Positions 8,070 to 16,806 of a DNA stretch of 64,000 bases are shown here, piece after piece. A program made the translations under genes and the position numbers. The first letter of the stretch is position 1. Every line of letters starts with the position of its first letter. The notes beneath the pieces were generated by a model. The model saw nothing but the letters and a program-made list of their open reading frames with translations. It was not told where the DNA came from and did not search any database. Source of the stretch: Erwinia sp. E_sp_B01_1. GTDB taxonomy: Bacteria; Pseudomonadota; Gammaproteobacteria; Enterobacterales; Enterobacteriaceae. The stretch covers positions 2,976,001-3,040,000 of the forward strand of contig NZ_CP142208.1 in assembly GCF_036865545.1 (NCBI RefSeq), written 5' to 3'.

Positions 8070-8774
8070 ATGACTGAACGAGCCGACGAAATGTCTTACG
8101 AGCAGGAAATGCTGCTAATGCTCTCGGCTGCCGTTCGTGCCATTGGCAGTGTGGCACCCGGTAATACCGAGATTGTTCTGCACGACCTGCGCAATCCTGA
8201 GTTTTCGATTGCCGAAATCGCGAATGCCTACGTGACCGGGCGTAAGAAAGGGGATTCAGTCCTTGCGGGGCTGAGAAAAGACAAGGCGTTTATCACTGCG
8301 CTTGAGGAAAGTCAGGAGCGCGTCACGCTTCTGCCGGATTACGAAACGTTCTCCCGTGATGGCACCCCGCTGCGAAGCAGTACAGCTATTTACCGGGGCC
8401 GTGATGCGCGGCCCTTTGCGGCTCTGTGCGTCAATGTGGACAACAACGGCATCGCGCAGGCACTTAACCTGCTGCAGACGCTGTCAGGCGTAACGCTGAC
8501 GCCCGCTGCTCCGGCGGCTGAAGCCAGGAATACCGAGCAGCCTCATGACAGCATTGAAGATCTGATGAAGGAAATTATCAGCAATGCAACCGGCCTCAAT
8601 CCCGGGAGCCGTCGCGCTGACGCAAAGAAAGCCAAAATGATGGCCGTACAGCAGATGCAGGAGCGCGGAATTTTTCTGATGAAGGGTGGCGTTGAAAAGG
8701 CAGCAGACGCTCTGGGCGTGACCCGATACACCATCTACAACTACCTTGATGAACTGAAAAGCGCAGCCAGCTGA
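8070..8774 (+). CDS. YheO/DauR-type transcriptional regulator (PAS-like + HTH)
   Basis: 234 residues. The N-terminal half (about 20-125) matches the YheO-like PAS domain: EIVLHDLRNPEFSIAEIANA, then GTPLRSSTAIYRG, then FAALCVNVDNN. The C-terminal part holds a short HTH ending VEKAADALGVTRYTIYNYLD. DauR, the best-studied relative, controls D-arginine catabolism, so amino-acid sensing is plausible. The ATG at 8070 is preferred over the overlapping GTG at 8067. It leads a run of genes (RidA, PLP lyase, exporter, AlaX) and is divergent from brnQ. Confidence 0.88.
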   Translation: MTERADEMSYEQEMLLMLSAAVRAIGSVAPGNTEIVLHDLRNPEFSIAEIANAYVTGRKKGDSVLAGLRKDKAFITALEESQERVTLLPDYETFSRDGTPLRSSTAIYRGRDARPFAALCVNVDNNGIAQALNLLQTLSGVTLTPAAPAAEARNTEQPHDSIEDLMKEIISNATGLNPGSRRADAKKAKMMAVQQMQERGIFLMKGGVEKAADALGVTRYTIYNYLDELKSAAS

Positions 8775-8799
8775 TGACTGCCGGGCGCGTGGAGACACT

Positions 8800-9156
8800 A
8801 TGAAAAGATATACCAGCTCGATGCCGTACCCTTTTGCGCGCGCAGTTGAGGCTAACGGTTTCCTGTTCCTGTCCGGCCAGCTGGCTATGAATGCAAAGGG
8901 TGAACCCGTTCCCGGCACCGTTGAGGAGCAGACGCGCCTGATAATGAAAAACATCAGCGAGACGCTTGAAGTATGCGGCTCCTCGCTGGACCGACTGGTT
9001 AAAGTCACCGTCTGGATTTCAGATATGGCGCATTTCAGCGCATTCAATGAAATTTACCGCAGTTACTTCCCGGACGGATTTCCCGCGCGCTCTACCGTTG
9101 TCAGCCAGCTGGCGTACGGTCTTGACGTGGAACTGGAAGTTCAGGCTTTAGCCTGA
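8800..9156 (+). CDS. RidA family enamine/imine deaminase
   Basis: 118 residues, the standard RidA length. Family features are NGFLFLSGQLAMNAKGEPVP, the long helix EEQTRLIMKNISETLE, and PARSTVVSQLAYG with the conserved arginine that binds the substrate carboxylate. RidA proteins hydrolyse reactive 2-aminoacrylate-type intermediates released by PLP dehydratases. The gene directly precedes such a dehydratase, so the two very likely act in sequence. It is cotranscribed with the regulator 25 bp upstream. Confidence 0.9.
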   Translation: MKRYTSSMPYPFARAVEANGFLFLSGQLAMNAKGEPVPGTVEEQTRLIMKNISETLEVCGSSLDRLVKVTVWISDMAHFSAFNEIYRSYFPDGFPARSTVVSQLAYGLDVELEVQALA

Positions 9157-9183
9157 ATCAGGCCTTTTAACCGGAGTTGAGAA

Positions 9184-10094
9184 ATGTCACTGAGTATTAA
9201 AACCCCCTGCTTGAATCACTGCCGCTGGGCGAGATGAACAGAACCCGCGTCTGGATGAAGATGGAAGCCGCGCAGCCATCAGGATCGTTCAAAATCCGGG
9301 GTATTGGCTTTGCCTGTCAGTATCACTACGGGAAGGGTGCGCGTCGTTTTATTTCTTCCTCAGGTGGAAACGCCGGACTGGCGGTCGCCTATGCCGGTCG
9401 CAAGCTCGGCGTGCCGGTTATCGTCGTCGTGCCTGAAACCACGTCTGAACGTGCGCGTCACCTGCTGCAGCTTGAAGGGGCAGAGGTCATTGTGCACGGC
9501 AAAATGTGGTCAGAAGCTAACGAACTTGCGATGTCACTGCTGACCGATCAGGATGCTTTTCTTCACCCGTTTGACGATCCGCTTCTCTGGCAGGGGCACG
9601 CCTCGATGATTGATGAGGTTGTTGAGGACGGTATCAGACCTGACGCCGTGATCCTGTCTGTGGGCGGTGGTGGACTGCTGGCCGGGGTTGATGAAGGACT
9701 GCGCCGAAACGGCCTGGATAATGTTCCGGTTTATGCCGTAGAGACGCAGGGCATGTCATCTTTCAACGCCGCTCTTGAAGCCGGTAAACCTGTTGAAGTC
9801 GCCTCTCTGACAGGCGTGGCGACCTCTCTTGGCGCACGTCAGGTGTGCCAGCGCGCTTTCGACCTTGCGAAGAAACGCACCATTGTGCCGGTTACCGTCT
9901 CCGATCGTGAAGCGGTAGATGCCTGCCTCACTTTCCTTGACGATCACCGTATGCTGGTTGAACCGGCGTGCGGCGCGTCCCTGGCACCGTTGTACGGCAA
10001 AAAGCTGGACCTCAGTAATTACAAAAATGTACTGGTCATCGTCTGTGGTGGTTCAACGGCAACGGTGAACTCGCTCAGCACTTTTAAAGCCTAA
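9184..10094 (+). CDS. Serine/threonine-dehydratase-like PLP enzyme, frameshift near the N-terminus
   Basis: The intact frame from 9234 gives 286 residues with fold-type-II features: QPSGSFKIRG (Schiff-base lysine), SSGGNAGLAVAYAG, and SVGGGGLLAG for phosphate binding. The true start is most likely the ATG at 9184, which has GGAGTTGAGAA before it. That frame reads MSLSIKTP and then breaks in a run of five C. One extra C would join it to LLESLPLGEMNRT, the usual serine dehydratase N-terminus. As read, about 16 residues are lost; a sequencing slip is likely. Expected product of a Ser/Thr substrate is 2-aminoacrylate or an analogue, matching RidA next door. Confidence 0.8.
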
Positions 10095-10103
10095 AACTGC
10101 AGC

Positions 10104-10159
10104 CCTCCCGCTCAGGGAGGTTATACCCGGGAAATCCACAGCAGGGCGCATTGCGCCCT
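10104..10159 (+). terminator. Two consecutive hairpins after the PLP enzyme gene
   Basis: CCTCCC/GGGAGG (10104-10120) and AGGGCGCA/TGCGCCCT (10143-10159). Both are GC-rich, but neither has a T-tract. They may attenuate transcription into the exporter gene. Confidence 0.45.
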
Positions 10160-10224
10160 TATCCTGACAGCCCATATCCGGTCTGTTGTGTTTTTCTGCG
10201 TTCGTACCTCACAAGGAATTCAGC

Positions 10225-11157
10225 ATGGACCCCCGTTTGCGTAAGCGGTTGTTCTCACCCGCCCTTCTTTTAATCGTGCTGCCTCCTCTGTTCTGGGCAG
10301 GCAACTTTATTATAGGCAGAGCGGTGCACGGTACGGTTCCTCCTATGACGCTGTCGCTCTGGCGATGGGTACTGGCGATGTTTTTCATTCTGCCTTTTGC
10401 ATGGAAATCTGTTCGCAGGGATTTTCCGCTGTATATGGCAAATCGCTGGCTTGTTGTCAGACTGTCGCTCACCGGCGTGGTGGCGTTTAATTCGCTTGTT
10501 TACATGGGGCTTCATGAGACAACGGCGGCTAATGCGCTGCTTCTGAACTCATTTATACCCGTGCTGATCGCCCTGTTTGGCGCGATGTTTTTTCGCGAAC
10601 GCCTGGGTGGCTTACAGGCAGGCGGGCTGCTGATTTCCTGTGCGGGCGTTGTGATCATTATCTCTCACGGTGACTGGCATACGCTGGCGGCTCTTTCATT
10701 TTCTCACGGCGATTTGATCGTGTTCTGCGCAATGGTTTCCTTCGCGTTTTACACGCTCTGGCTGCGAAGCGTTCCCTCTCAGATTGACCGCCTTGGCCTG
10801 ATGGCCGTACAGATAGCGGTGGCGTTCATCTTTCTGATCCCCCTCTGGCTGACAGAGTATGCCAGAGGGATCGTTGCGGTCTGGGATACGCCATCGCTGC
10901 TGGCTCTGCTCTATCTGGGCATCTTCCCGTCCGTTCTCGCCTACCTGCTGTTTAATCATGGCGTGGCGCGTTTTGGTGCGGCCCAGGCCGGTCTGAGCAT
11001 CCACCTTATTCCGGTATTTGGGGCCATTCTTGCCGTGCTGTTCCTCCATGAGTCGCTGCATGCCTACCATGCGGCAGGCATGGCCGCCATTCTTACGGGG
11101 ATCTGGCTTGCAATGAAGAAGCGCAGCGGCGCGGTAACAGAAAGCATTGCCGAATAA
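10225..11157 (+). CDS. EamA/DMT superfamily transporter
   Basis: 310 residues with ten hydrophobic helices in two EamA repeats. The first starts PLFWAGNFIIGRAVHGTVPP; the second has SFAFYTLWLR and later GVARFGAAQAGLSIHLIPVF. DMT-family proteins commonly export amino acids or metabolites. The ATG at 10225 with AAGGAATT upstream is chosen over an earlier in-frame start at 10186. Its position between a PLP dehydratase and an AlaX editing protein suggests export of an amino acid or analogue. Confidence 0.88.
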   Translation: MDPRLRKRLFSPALLLIVLPPLFWAGNFIIGRAVHGTVPPMTLSLWRWVLAMFFILPFAWKSVRRDFPLYMANRWLVVRLSLTGVVAFNSLVYMGLHETTAANALLLNSFIPVLIALFGAMFFRERLGGLQAGGLLISCAGVVIIISHGDWHTLAALSFSHGDLIVFCAMVSFAFYTLWLRSVPSQIDRLGLMAVQIAVAFIFLIPLWLTEYARGIVAVWDTPSLLALLYLGIFPSVLAYLLFNHGVARFGAAQAGLSIHLIPVFGAILAVLFLHESLHAYHAAGMAAILTGIWLAMKKRSGAVTESIAE

Positions 11158-11201
11158 CCACATTTAATTTTTCGAAACACAGGTAAACCAGGATAACCAG
11201 C

Positions 11202-11834
11202 ATGACAGAAAGAACCTACTACAACAGTGACGCACTTGAAATGGAATCACAGGTGGACAGCTGTATTCCACATGAGGACGGTCGTTTCCGTATCATCCTT
11301 TCAGCAACCCTGTTTCATCCGCAGGGCGGCGGTCAGCCTTCCGATAAGGGCACCATCGGAAACGTGAATATGGTTCAGGCCGTACAGGAAGGTGACAACA
11401 TCATTCACATTACTGATGCACCTGTCGCAGAAGGTCCCGTTCATATCTCTGTAGATGCGGACCTTCGCCGTATCCACACCCGCTATCATTCTGCAGGCCA
11501 CATTATTGGCGTGGCGGGGGAGAAATATGGCTGGCACGGTAATAAAGGCAATCATCGCCCGGGAGAAGGGCGTGTGGTGTTTGATGCAATCCGGCTGACC
11601 AGCCCGGTCACTGCAGAAAACTTTGCTGCAGATGCGGCGGAGATGATGGCACGCAACCTGGAGCTGATTCTGAGCGAAGAGGAAGGCAGACGCATGGTAA
11701 CCTGGGGCGATCTGACGCCTTACGCGTGTGGCGGGACGCACGTGAAGAAAACCACGGAAATCGGTGAGATACGTATCATTAAAGTAAAAGAGAAAAAAGG
11801 TCAGCTTTCCGTTCAGTACGAACTCGGGAACTAA
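11202..11834 (+). CDS. Alanyl-tRNA editing protein (AlaX-like)
   Basis: 210 residues, a stand-alone version of the AlaRS editing domain. It has HPQGGGQPSDKG near residue 39 and two zinc-binding motifs, H96-SAG-H100 and C176-GGT-H180. AlaX proteins hydrolyse Ser-tRNA(Ala) (and in some types Gly-tRNA), preventing mistranslation. No aminoacylation domain is present. It sits in a run with a serine-dehydratase-like enzyme, RidA and an exporter, consistent with a response to excess serine or a related amino acid. Confidence 0.9.
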   Translation: MTERTYYNSDALEMESQVDSCIPHEDGRFRIILSATLFHPQGGGQPSDKGTIGNVNMVQAVQEGDNIIHITDAPVAEGPVHISVDADLRRIHTRYHSAGHIIGVAGEKYGWHGNKGNHRPGEGRVVFDAIRLTSPVTAENFAADAAEMMARNLELILSEEEGRRMVTWGDLTPYACGGTHVKKTTEIGEIRIIKVKEKKGQLSVQYELGN

Positions 11835-11915
11835 TCTGTACGGGGCCGCCTGACTTTACTCCGGGCGGTCCCGGTGAGTTGCGTCATCAACTGTGACCTG
11901 ACTGAGGGAAAACGT

Positions 11916-12017
11916 GTGGGTTCAAGTGTAAAAAAAGGCAGCAGAATCGTAGTGGCCACGGTTGCCGTCGTCGCGGTTCTGTATCTTATTCTGATAGTAA
12001 AGTCATTCATCAGGTAA
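11916..12017 (+). CDS. Small single-span membrane protein (33 residues)
   Basis: A GTG start at 11916 follows GAGGGA at correct spacing. The product has a basic start (residues 1-10, with KKGSR), a continuous hydrophobic helix VVATVAVVAVLYLILIV, then KSFIR. This is the usual layout of bacterial small membrane proteins (N-in single span). It is the last gene of the run that begins at 8070, about 80 bp after the AlaX gene. It has no recognised family; it could be a regulator or stabiliser of a nearby transporter. Confidence 0.6.
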   Translation: MGSSVKKGSRIVVATVAVVAVLYLILIVKSFIR

Positions 12018-12089
12018 GCCTGTATTCAGTCATTTGATATTTGCAGTACTGAGTGCAGGCTGACTCTGCGGCCTGATTTCCGGGCAGTT

Positions 12090-12560
12090 TTATCCTGCCG
12101 GATCGATATGCAACGGCAGTGGCCTGTCCTGAACAACCGTCTTCATAACCAGCGTGGTATTTAACCGCTGCACGCCAGGCATTCCTGAAAGCTTTTCATC
12201 GTACAGGACCTGGAAAGACTTCAGGTCGCGTGAGACTACCTGCAGCATGTAGTCCGGGTCACCAAACAGCCGCTGCGCCGTAATTATCTGCGGCACATCC
12301 TTCACTGCTTCTTCAAATTCACTGACTGCCGGTCTGTTCGCCACGCTCAGCGTTACGAACACGATGGCTGAAAAGCTGTAGCCCATACTGGCGGGGTCCA
12401 GATTCGCCCGGTAACCCGTAATCACGCCGTTCTGCTCAAGTGTTTTTACCCTGCGATGACAGGGAGACAGGCTCAGGCCGACTTTGTCAGCTAGCTCCGT
12501 GACTGACAGACGTCCGTCCGCCTGAAGTTCAGCAAGAATTCTTCTGTCCATACGGTCCAT
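12090..12560 (-). CDS. Lrp/AsnC family regulator
   Basis: 156 residues. The N-terminal winged HTH (DRRILAELQADGRLSVTELA, GLSLSPCHRRVKTLE, NGVITGYRANLDP) is followed by the AsnC-type ligand domain (VFVTLSVA, ITAQRLFGDPDYMLQVV). The length is standard. It is divergent from the LysE-type exporter at 12770, the classic Lrp-type regulator/exporter pairing, so it probably activates export when an amino acid accumulates. Confidence 0.92.
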   Translation of the reverse strand: MDRMDRRILAELQADGRLSVTELADKVGLSLSPCHRRVKTLEQNGVITGYRANLDPASMGYSFSAIVFVTLSVANRPAVSEFEEAVKDVPQIITAQRLFGDPDYMLQVVSRDLKSFQVLYDEKLSGMPGVQRLNTTLVMKTVVQDRPLPLHIDPAG

Positions 12561-12769
12561 ATGGAAGATTCTCCCTAAAATAAGCTCATATTTAGGTATC
12601 TATGAAAGCACATTCTAACTGCATGAGCATATTCTTTTTACTCGATTTATCCGGTGAGTGCGGGCACCGGCCCGCATGCCGCAGAGGAAAAATAAAATAT
12701 GCAACTGAACAAGCGTGAGTGCTTCACTTCCGCCCTGCCTGTCGCACTGGAGAAGCAAGGGGGGAAAGC

Positions 12770-13396
12770 ATGCCACTGAGTCTTTTTGCCGCATTCTGGG
12801 CCGTGTCGGTTTTATTTGTTATCACACCGGGTGCTGACTGGGCCTATGCAATTTCAGCCGGTATCCGCGGAAAAGGCGTTATGCCTGCCGTTGCGGGGAT
12901 GCTTTTCGGCCATCTGCTTGCCATTCTGATTGTTGCCGCAGGGATCGGGAGTGTCATCACCGCTCAGCCGCAGCTGATGCATATATTGACGCTTGCGGGT
13001 GCGCTGTATCTCGCCTGGCTGGGCACAGGCGTTATCCGGAGACCGTCGATACCGGCTGCCAGCGAAGAAAATGATATTACGAGCCGCGCAGGATGGGCGG
13101 TCAAAGGGCTGTGCATCAGCGGACTGAACCCAAAGGTATTTCTGCTGTTTCTGGCCCTGCTTCCGCAGTTTACTGATACGCATGCCAGCTGGCCTTTGCC
13201 AGTGCAGATGATGGCTATGGGGATGGTTCATCTTATCAGCTGCGGCGCTGTTTACCTGCTGGTTGGATATGGCGCGCGCATAGTGCTCAAAAGCCGTCCC
13301 CGTCTGGCAAGAGGGGTCAGCCGAGTGTCTGGCATTCTGATGATCATTATTGCTCTGATGCTGATATCCGAGCAGTTCTACAGGGCTGTTACCTGA
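12770..13396 (+). CDS. LysE/RhtB family amino acid exporter
   Basis: 208 residues with six hydrophobic segments. The family start is LFAAFWAVSVLFVITPGADW followed by AYAISAGIRGKG, with GLNPKVFLLFLALLPQF in the middle. It exports amino acids (lysine, threonine, homoserine and similar). The frame is open from 12719, but the ATG at 12770 has a strong AGGGGGGAAAG ribosome site. It is divergent from an Lrp regulator. Confidence 0.9.
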   Translation: MPLSLFAAFWAVSVLFVITPGADWAYAISAGIRGKGVMPAVAGMLFGHLLAILIVAAGIGSVITAQPQLMHILTLAGALYLAWLGTGVIRRPSIPAASEENDITSRAGWAVKGLCISGLNPKVFLLFLALLPQFTDTHASWPLPVQMMAMGMVHLISCGAVYLLVGYGARIVLKSRPRLARGVSRVSGILMIIIALMLISEQFYRAVT

Positions 13397-13470
13397 TAGC
13401 GAAAATATGGTGCTAATAGATTCAAAAGCACCATATCATCAAAAATCAGCTGAATTTAGCTTCAGTTATA

Positions 13471-13498
13471 CGTCCACTTCTGGCACAAAGCGGACATT
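13471..13498. repeat. Dispersed palindromic repeat R3 (left-half form)
   Basis: CGTCCACTTCTGGCACAAAG followed by CGGACATT. It matches the family core with one substitution. It lies in the 470-bp gap between the LysE gene and the phosphoesterase. Confidence 0.85.
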
Positions 13499-13575
13499 AG
13501 AATGCTTGTCATTCCCGAAACATGTGTTGTGTGATTGGTGATATAAATGAGATGGCGTAAAATCACTCACTCAAC

Positions 13576-13592
13576 TTAATGATAATCATTAA
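13576..13592. promoter_or_regulatory. Perfect Fur-box palindrome without an adjacent iron gene
   Basis: TTAATGATAATCATTAA is a perfect palindrome containing the core of the Fur consensus. The nearest recognised gene is 278 bp downstream. The rest of the gap (13397-13869) contains repeat R3 and no convincing gene, so the site may be a relic or may control an unrecognised transcript. Confidence 0.6.
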
Positions 13593-13869
13593 AACAATTG
13601 CCTTTATGGCATCGCTCCACTGGATAGAAGTACCTTTTCATCAAAGATTTTCTGTGCACACATCCATCGTATGCGCCAGTTTGTAAGACTCGTGTGAAAT
13701 GTTGGCAATTGCTTCTTATCAGTCCTCGAGCAGGACAGGTATTCTACCTCCAGGGCAGGCTCCAGGTATAAGAGCTAAAGCTCTCTCTGCAGGAAGGTAA
13801 TCTGTTGTCTCGGGGTGAGCACTACCGGGTAAAATGTATGAGAACAAAATAAATAAAAGGGTTTTTCAT

Positions 13870-14604
13870 ATGAAACTGGCCGTAATTTCTGATATTCATG
13901 GCAATCTGCCGGCACTGAATGCTGTGCTGGCGGATATAAGGTCTCAGGGCGTCGATCAAATCCTGAATCTGGGTGATATCGTCTCGGGTGGGCTATTTCC
14001 GGCGGAAACCGCAGACAGGCTGATGCAGCTAAACATTCCAACCATTAAAGGCAATCATGAGAGGCAACTCCTTGAGACCTGCCCCTCCAGCATGAGTCTT
14101 TCCGACAGGCATGCCTTCGATAACCTTCGTGCTGAGCACTGGCAGTGGTTAAAAAACCTTCCAGCAGAATTAACACTGTACAGTGACGTACTTATGGTGC
14201 ATGGCGTTCCGGGTGATGATCTCATTTATCTTCTTGAAGACGTTTCTCGTACAGGTGTCCAGCCGTCTTCTGAGGCGCGCGTTTTATCGCTTATTGCTAG
14301 CACCAACGCATCCCTGATCCTGTGTGGCCATACTCACATCCCCCGAAAATTACGCCTGAGCGATGGCCGGTTGATTGTTAACCCCGGCAGCGTTGGTCTT
14401 CAGGCATATGATGATGATCAGCCTTTCGTGCATAAAATGGAAAGCGGTTCTCCCCATGCACGCTACGCGATTCTGCAGCAGATCAATAAAGTTTGGACTG
14501 TTGAGCTCAAAGCGATTGAATATGACTGGGAGTTAGCAGCAGCGGCAGCGATTAGAAACAACAGGCCAGACTGGGTCAACGCCATCCAGACTGGCCGAAT
14601 GTAA
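13870..14604 (+). CDS. Metallophosphoesterase family protein
   Basis: 244 residues with the calcineurin-like metal-binding motif set: SDIHGN (residues 7-12), LNLGDIVSGG, KGNHE, VHGVPGDD and GHTHIPRKL. All metal ligands appear present, so the enzyme should be active. The substrate (phosphodiester or phosphomonoester) cannot be told from sequence. The ATG at 13870 directly precedes the first beta strand; the frame upstream to 13834 lacks a better ribosome site. Confidence 0.88.
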   Translation: MKLAVISDIHGNLPALNAVLADIRSQGVDQILNLGDIVSGGLFPAETADRLMQLNIPTIKGNHERQLLETCPSSMSLSDRHAFDNLRAEHWQWLKNLPAELTLYSDVLMVHGVPGDDLIYLLEDVSRTGVQPSSEARVLSLIASTNASLILCGHTHIPRKLRLSDGRLIVNPGSVGLQAYDDDQPFVHKMESGSPHARYAILQQINKVWTVELKAIEYDWELAAAAAIRNNRPDWVNAIQTGRM

Positions 14605-14722
14605 AGCCGGGACGATTTTAAAGGACATTTCAGGTATTGAGAGTGAACGTTACTTCTTTGCCTGATCTGAAAGGACTGACCTCAAAGCCTTCCTCACTTA
14701 GACCGGATTTTAATCGACTCAG

Positions 14723-15340
14723 TCACTTTAAAAGCAATCGCAATCCCAGCAGGGCCATTACTCCACCGCTTAATTTATCAATGAATTTGCGATAACGAAT
14801 GTAAGCCTGACGCGGCCCACCTGTTGACAGTAAACATGCGACGAGCGCATACCAGACAACATCAATCGCGAACGCCATCAGGGGAAGAATAATGTACATG
14901 GCAGGCTGAATATTATTGGTGAGCGCTGCGGAAAAAATACTGGCAAATACAAGTGCGGTTTGGGGGTTACTGATTTGGGTTAAGACCCCTGTAACGAAAC
15001 CTCTGGAGGCACTTAATTCCTCAGTAACACCCGATTGAGTAAAATCCTTCGAAGGACGACGAAACATTTTTAGCGCCAGCCACAAAAGGTAAAAGCCGCC
15101 GGCAATCTTCAGGCTTGTATAGAGCGATGGAACCAACGTCAGCAGTGCGTTAAGTCCGGCTAATGCGATGACTGCAAAGATTAGCGCGCCAAATCCCATA
15201 CCTGCAGCCACCGATATTGCCGCACCTCTTGAACTGGACATAGCTGTACGGGCAACGAGAAGAAAACTGGCTCCCGGGCTCATTGCGCCAAAAAGGATGG
15301 CAAGGCTAATAGCGGAAAGTGCAACCAAATCAATTGTCAT
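14723..15340 (-). CDS. LysE/RhtB family exporter (second copy)
   Basis: 205 residues with six hydrophobic helices. SLAILFGAMSPGASFLLVAR and FVTGVLTQISNPQTALVF are typical of the LysE family. It is distinct from the exporter at 12770. GGAG lies 8 bp upstream of the ATG at 15340, which is better than the ATG at 15361. No neighbouring regulator is evident, so the substrate is unknown. Confidence 0.88.
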   Translation of the reverse strand: MTIDLVALSAISLAILFGAMSPGASFLLVARTAMSSSRGAAISVAAGMGFGALIFAVIALAGLNALLTLVPSLYTSLKIAGGFYLLWLALKMFRRPSKDFTQSGVTEELSASRGFVTGVLTQISNPQTALVFASIFSAALTNNIQPAMYIILPLMAFAIDVVWYALVACLLSTGGPRQAYIRYRKFIDKLSGGVMALLGLRLLLK

Positions 15341-15430
15341 ATCTATACTCCATCCATGCAAAATGTCATTCAGTCCTCTCGGTGCGTGTTCCGCACCACT
15401 GTGAAGCGTTTCCGTTTACAACATAACACG

Positions 15431-15499
15431 ATGTCTGCGATATGCACTTACCGGTTCGAAAGGGGCATATGGTCCGCAGTAAGCAAAAAAACGGACATT
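15431..15499. repeat. Degenerate palindromic repeat R4 (two-part)
   Basis: The right half reads GGTCCGCAGTAAGCAAAAAA followed by ACGGACATT. A degraded left half (ATGTCTGCGATATGCACTTA) precedes it. It is recognisable only by comparison with R1, R5 and R10. Confidence 0.6.
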
Positions 15500-15551
15500 G
15501 GCAGCCCGGTTACGATGACTGTCAGTCTGGGAATAAATGAATCTCCTTATT

Positions 15552-16118
15552 TTAAATATTTGAAAATTTCTGTGTTTTTGTGACTGCCTGTTCAATGCTT
15601 TTCCATAAATCATTCATTCTTGGGCATATTTCCGTGTTTTCAACAAGTTCAAACTCTGTCGCATCAGGAAGTGTATAAGGCGCATCAGGCGTTGCTCTGG
15701 GGCAGCACTCTTCTATCAGCACTGCGCCCATAACGTTTAGTGTTTCTGCGAGCTGGAAGTGTGCCATATGGGCCCGGACAGACAGATTGGGCAATGACAG
15801 CGGCTTATCCAGCAATTCCCCACTGCTGACAATCCAGTCGAGAGCATTTTTTATGACGCCGGTGACACCATGTGCATATTCCGGGCTGGCAAATATAACC
15901 AAGTCTGCCCTGGAAAGCGCATTTCTCCAGCGGTCAACTGCAGTGTTCTGTTCAGCTTCATCATCAACATTAAAAAGGGGGATTTTGTTCAGAGAATCAT
16001 ATATTTCAAATGTGATTCCTGCAGGACAAATCAAAGCCATAGCCCGTAAAAATAGGGTGTTCAACGAAGCGGAACGAAGACTACCGGATACGCCCAACAC
16101 ATGCTTTCCATTACTCAT
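15552..16118 (-). CDS. NADPH-dependent FMN reductase family protein
   Basis: 188 residues with a flavodoxin-like fold. The phosphate-binding loop GVSGSLRSASLNTLFLRA is followed by the FMN motif SPEYAHGVTGVIKNALDWIV. These enzymes reduce FMN, quinones or metals with NAD(P)H in the cytoplasm. The length is normal. The neighbours (LysE exporter, broken GST) suggest a general redox or detoxification role only weakly. Confidence 0.88.
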   Translation of the reverse strand: MSNGKHVLGVSGSLRSASLNTLFLRAMALICPAGITFEIYDSLNKIPLFNVDDEAEQNTAVDRWRNALSRADLVIFASPEYAHGVTGVIKNALDWIVSSGELLDKPLSLPNLSVRAHMAHFQLAETLNVMGAVLIEECCPRATPDAPYTLPDATEFELVENTEICPRMNDLWKSIEQAVTKTQKFSNI

Positions 16119-16194
16119 TGAAATACGTCCTAAATATTTATAGTGTCTTACCCTGCCAGTCTAATGACCAGATATTGTCATTATTTTTCAATGG

Positions 16195-16806
16195 CTAAGC
16201 CCTGAGTTCATCATAAGAAATCATGAAATGTTCAAGGAAAGGCTGACGGGAAGTCAGTCGCATATAGTATGCCCGCAAATTGGGAAGGGGATGGCGGTCA
16301 ATATTGATATCGTAAAAACGGTATAATACGTGACCAAACTGAATGTCGGCCAGGGTGAGGGATTCCCCGACTAAAAAGCTGTGTTCTTCCAGGCACTCTT
16401 CTGCAATCTGAAGCTTTATTTCGAAGACTCCACAGCTGAGCTGATAGCCTCAGCATCCCGCTTATCCCAGGAGTGCGAACGACTCGCCAGAAGACTGGCG
16501 CAGTAAATGCCTGAGCGATATTAAGCTTCGACCACTCCGCCCATCGATCAACTTCGGTTTTAGCTAACAGCTCAGCAGGCCAGAAGCTTTCACTCCCATA
16601 CCGATTGGCGAGATAACGTAATATTGCGCCTGTTTCCCAAAGTGGTGTATTAGAGCCATCCTGCAATACGGGTACGGTACAATTAGGGTCAATGTTGTAA
16701 AACTCGTCAGAGTCTGTTCCCCATACTTGTGGCCTACATTGTGACGTTTATAAGGTAGCCCTATTTCCCCAATACACCAAATCAGGGCTTGTACATTCGA
16801 TGACAT
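16195..16806 (-). pseudogene. Glutathione S-transferase, broken by three one-base losses
   Basis: The pieces in three frames rebuild one 204-residue GST. An N-terminal thioredoxin-like part (ALIWCIGEIGLPYKRHNVGH) is followed by QDGSNTPLWETGAILRYLAN and a C-terminal helical domain ending RQPFLEHFMISYDEL. Frame breaks fall near 16730 (a run of four G where five restore the frame), 16495 (CC where CCC gives RTPWDKRD) and 16428 (TT where TTT restores the frame). All three are single-base losses, so a sequencing artefact is as likely as decay. GGGGAAAG precedes the ATG at 16806. Confidence 0.8.

Noticed and set aside
8484..9047. 187-codon minus-strand ORF overlapping the regulator and RidA genes
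   Set aside because: Antisense shadow; the plus-strand genes have clear family signatures and ribosome sites.
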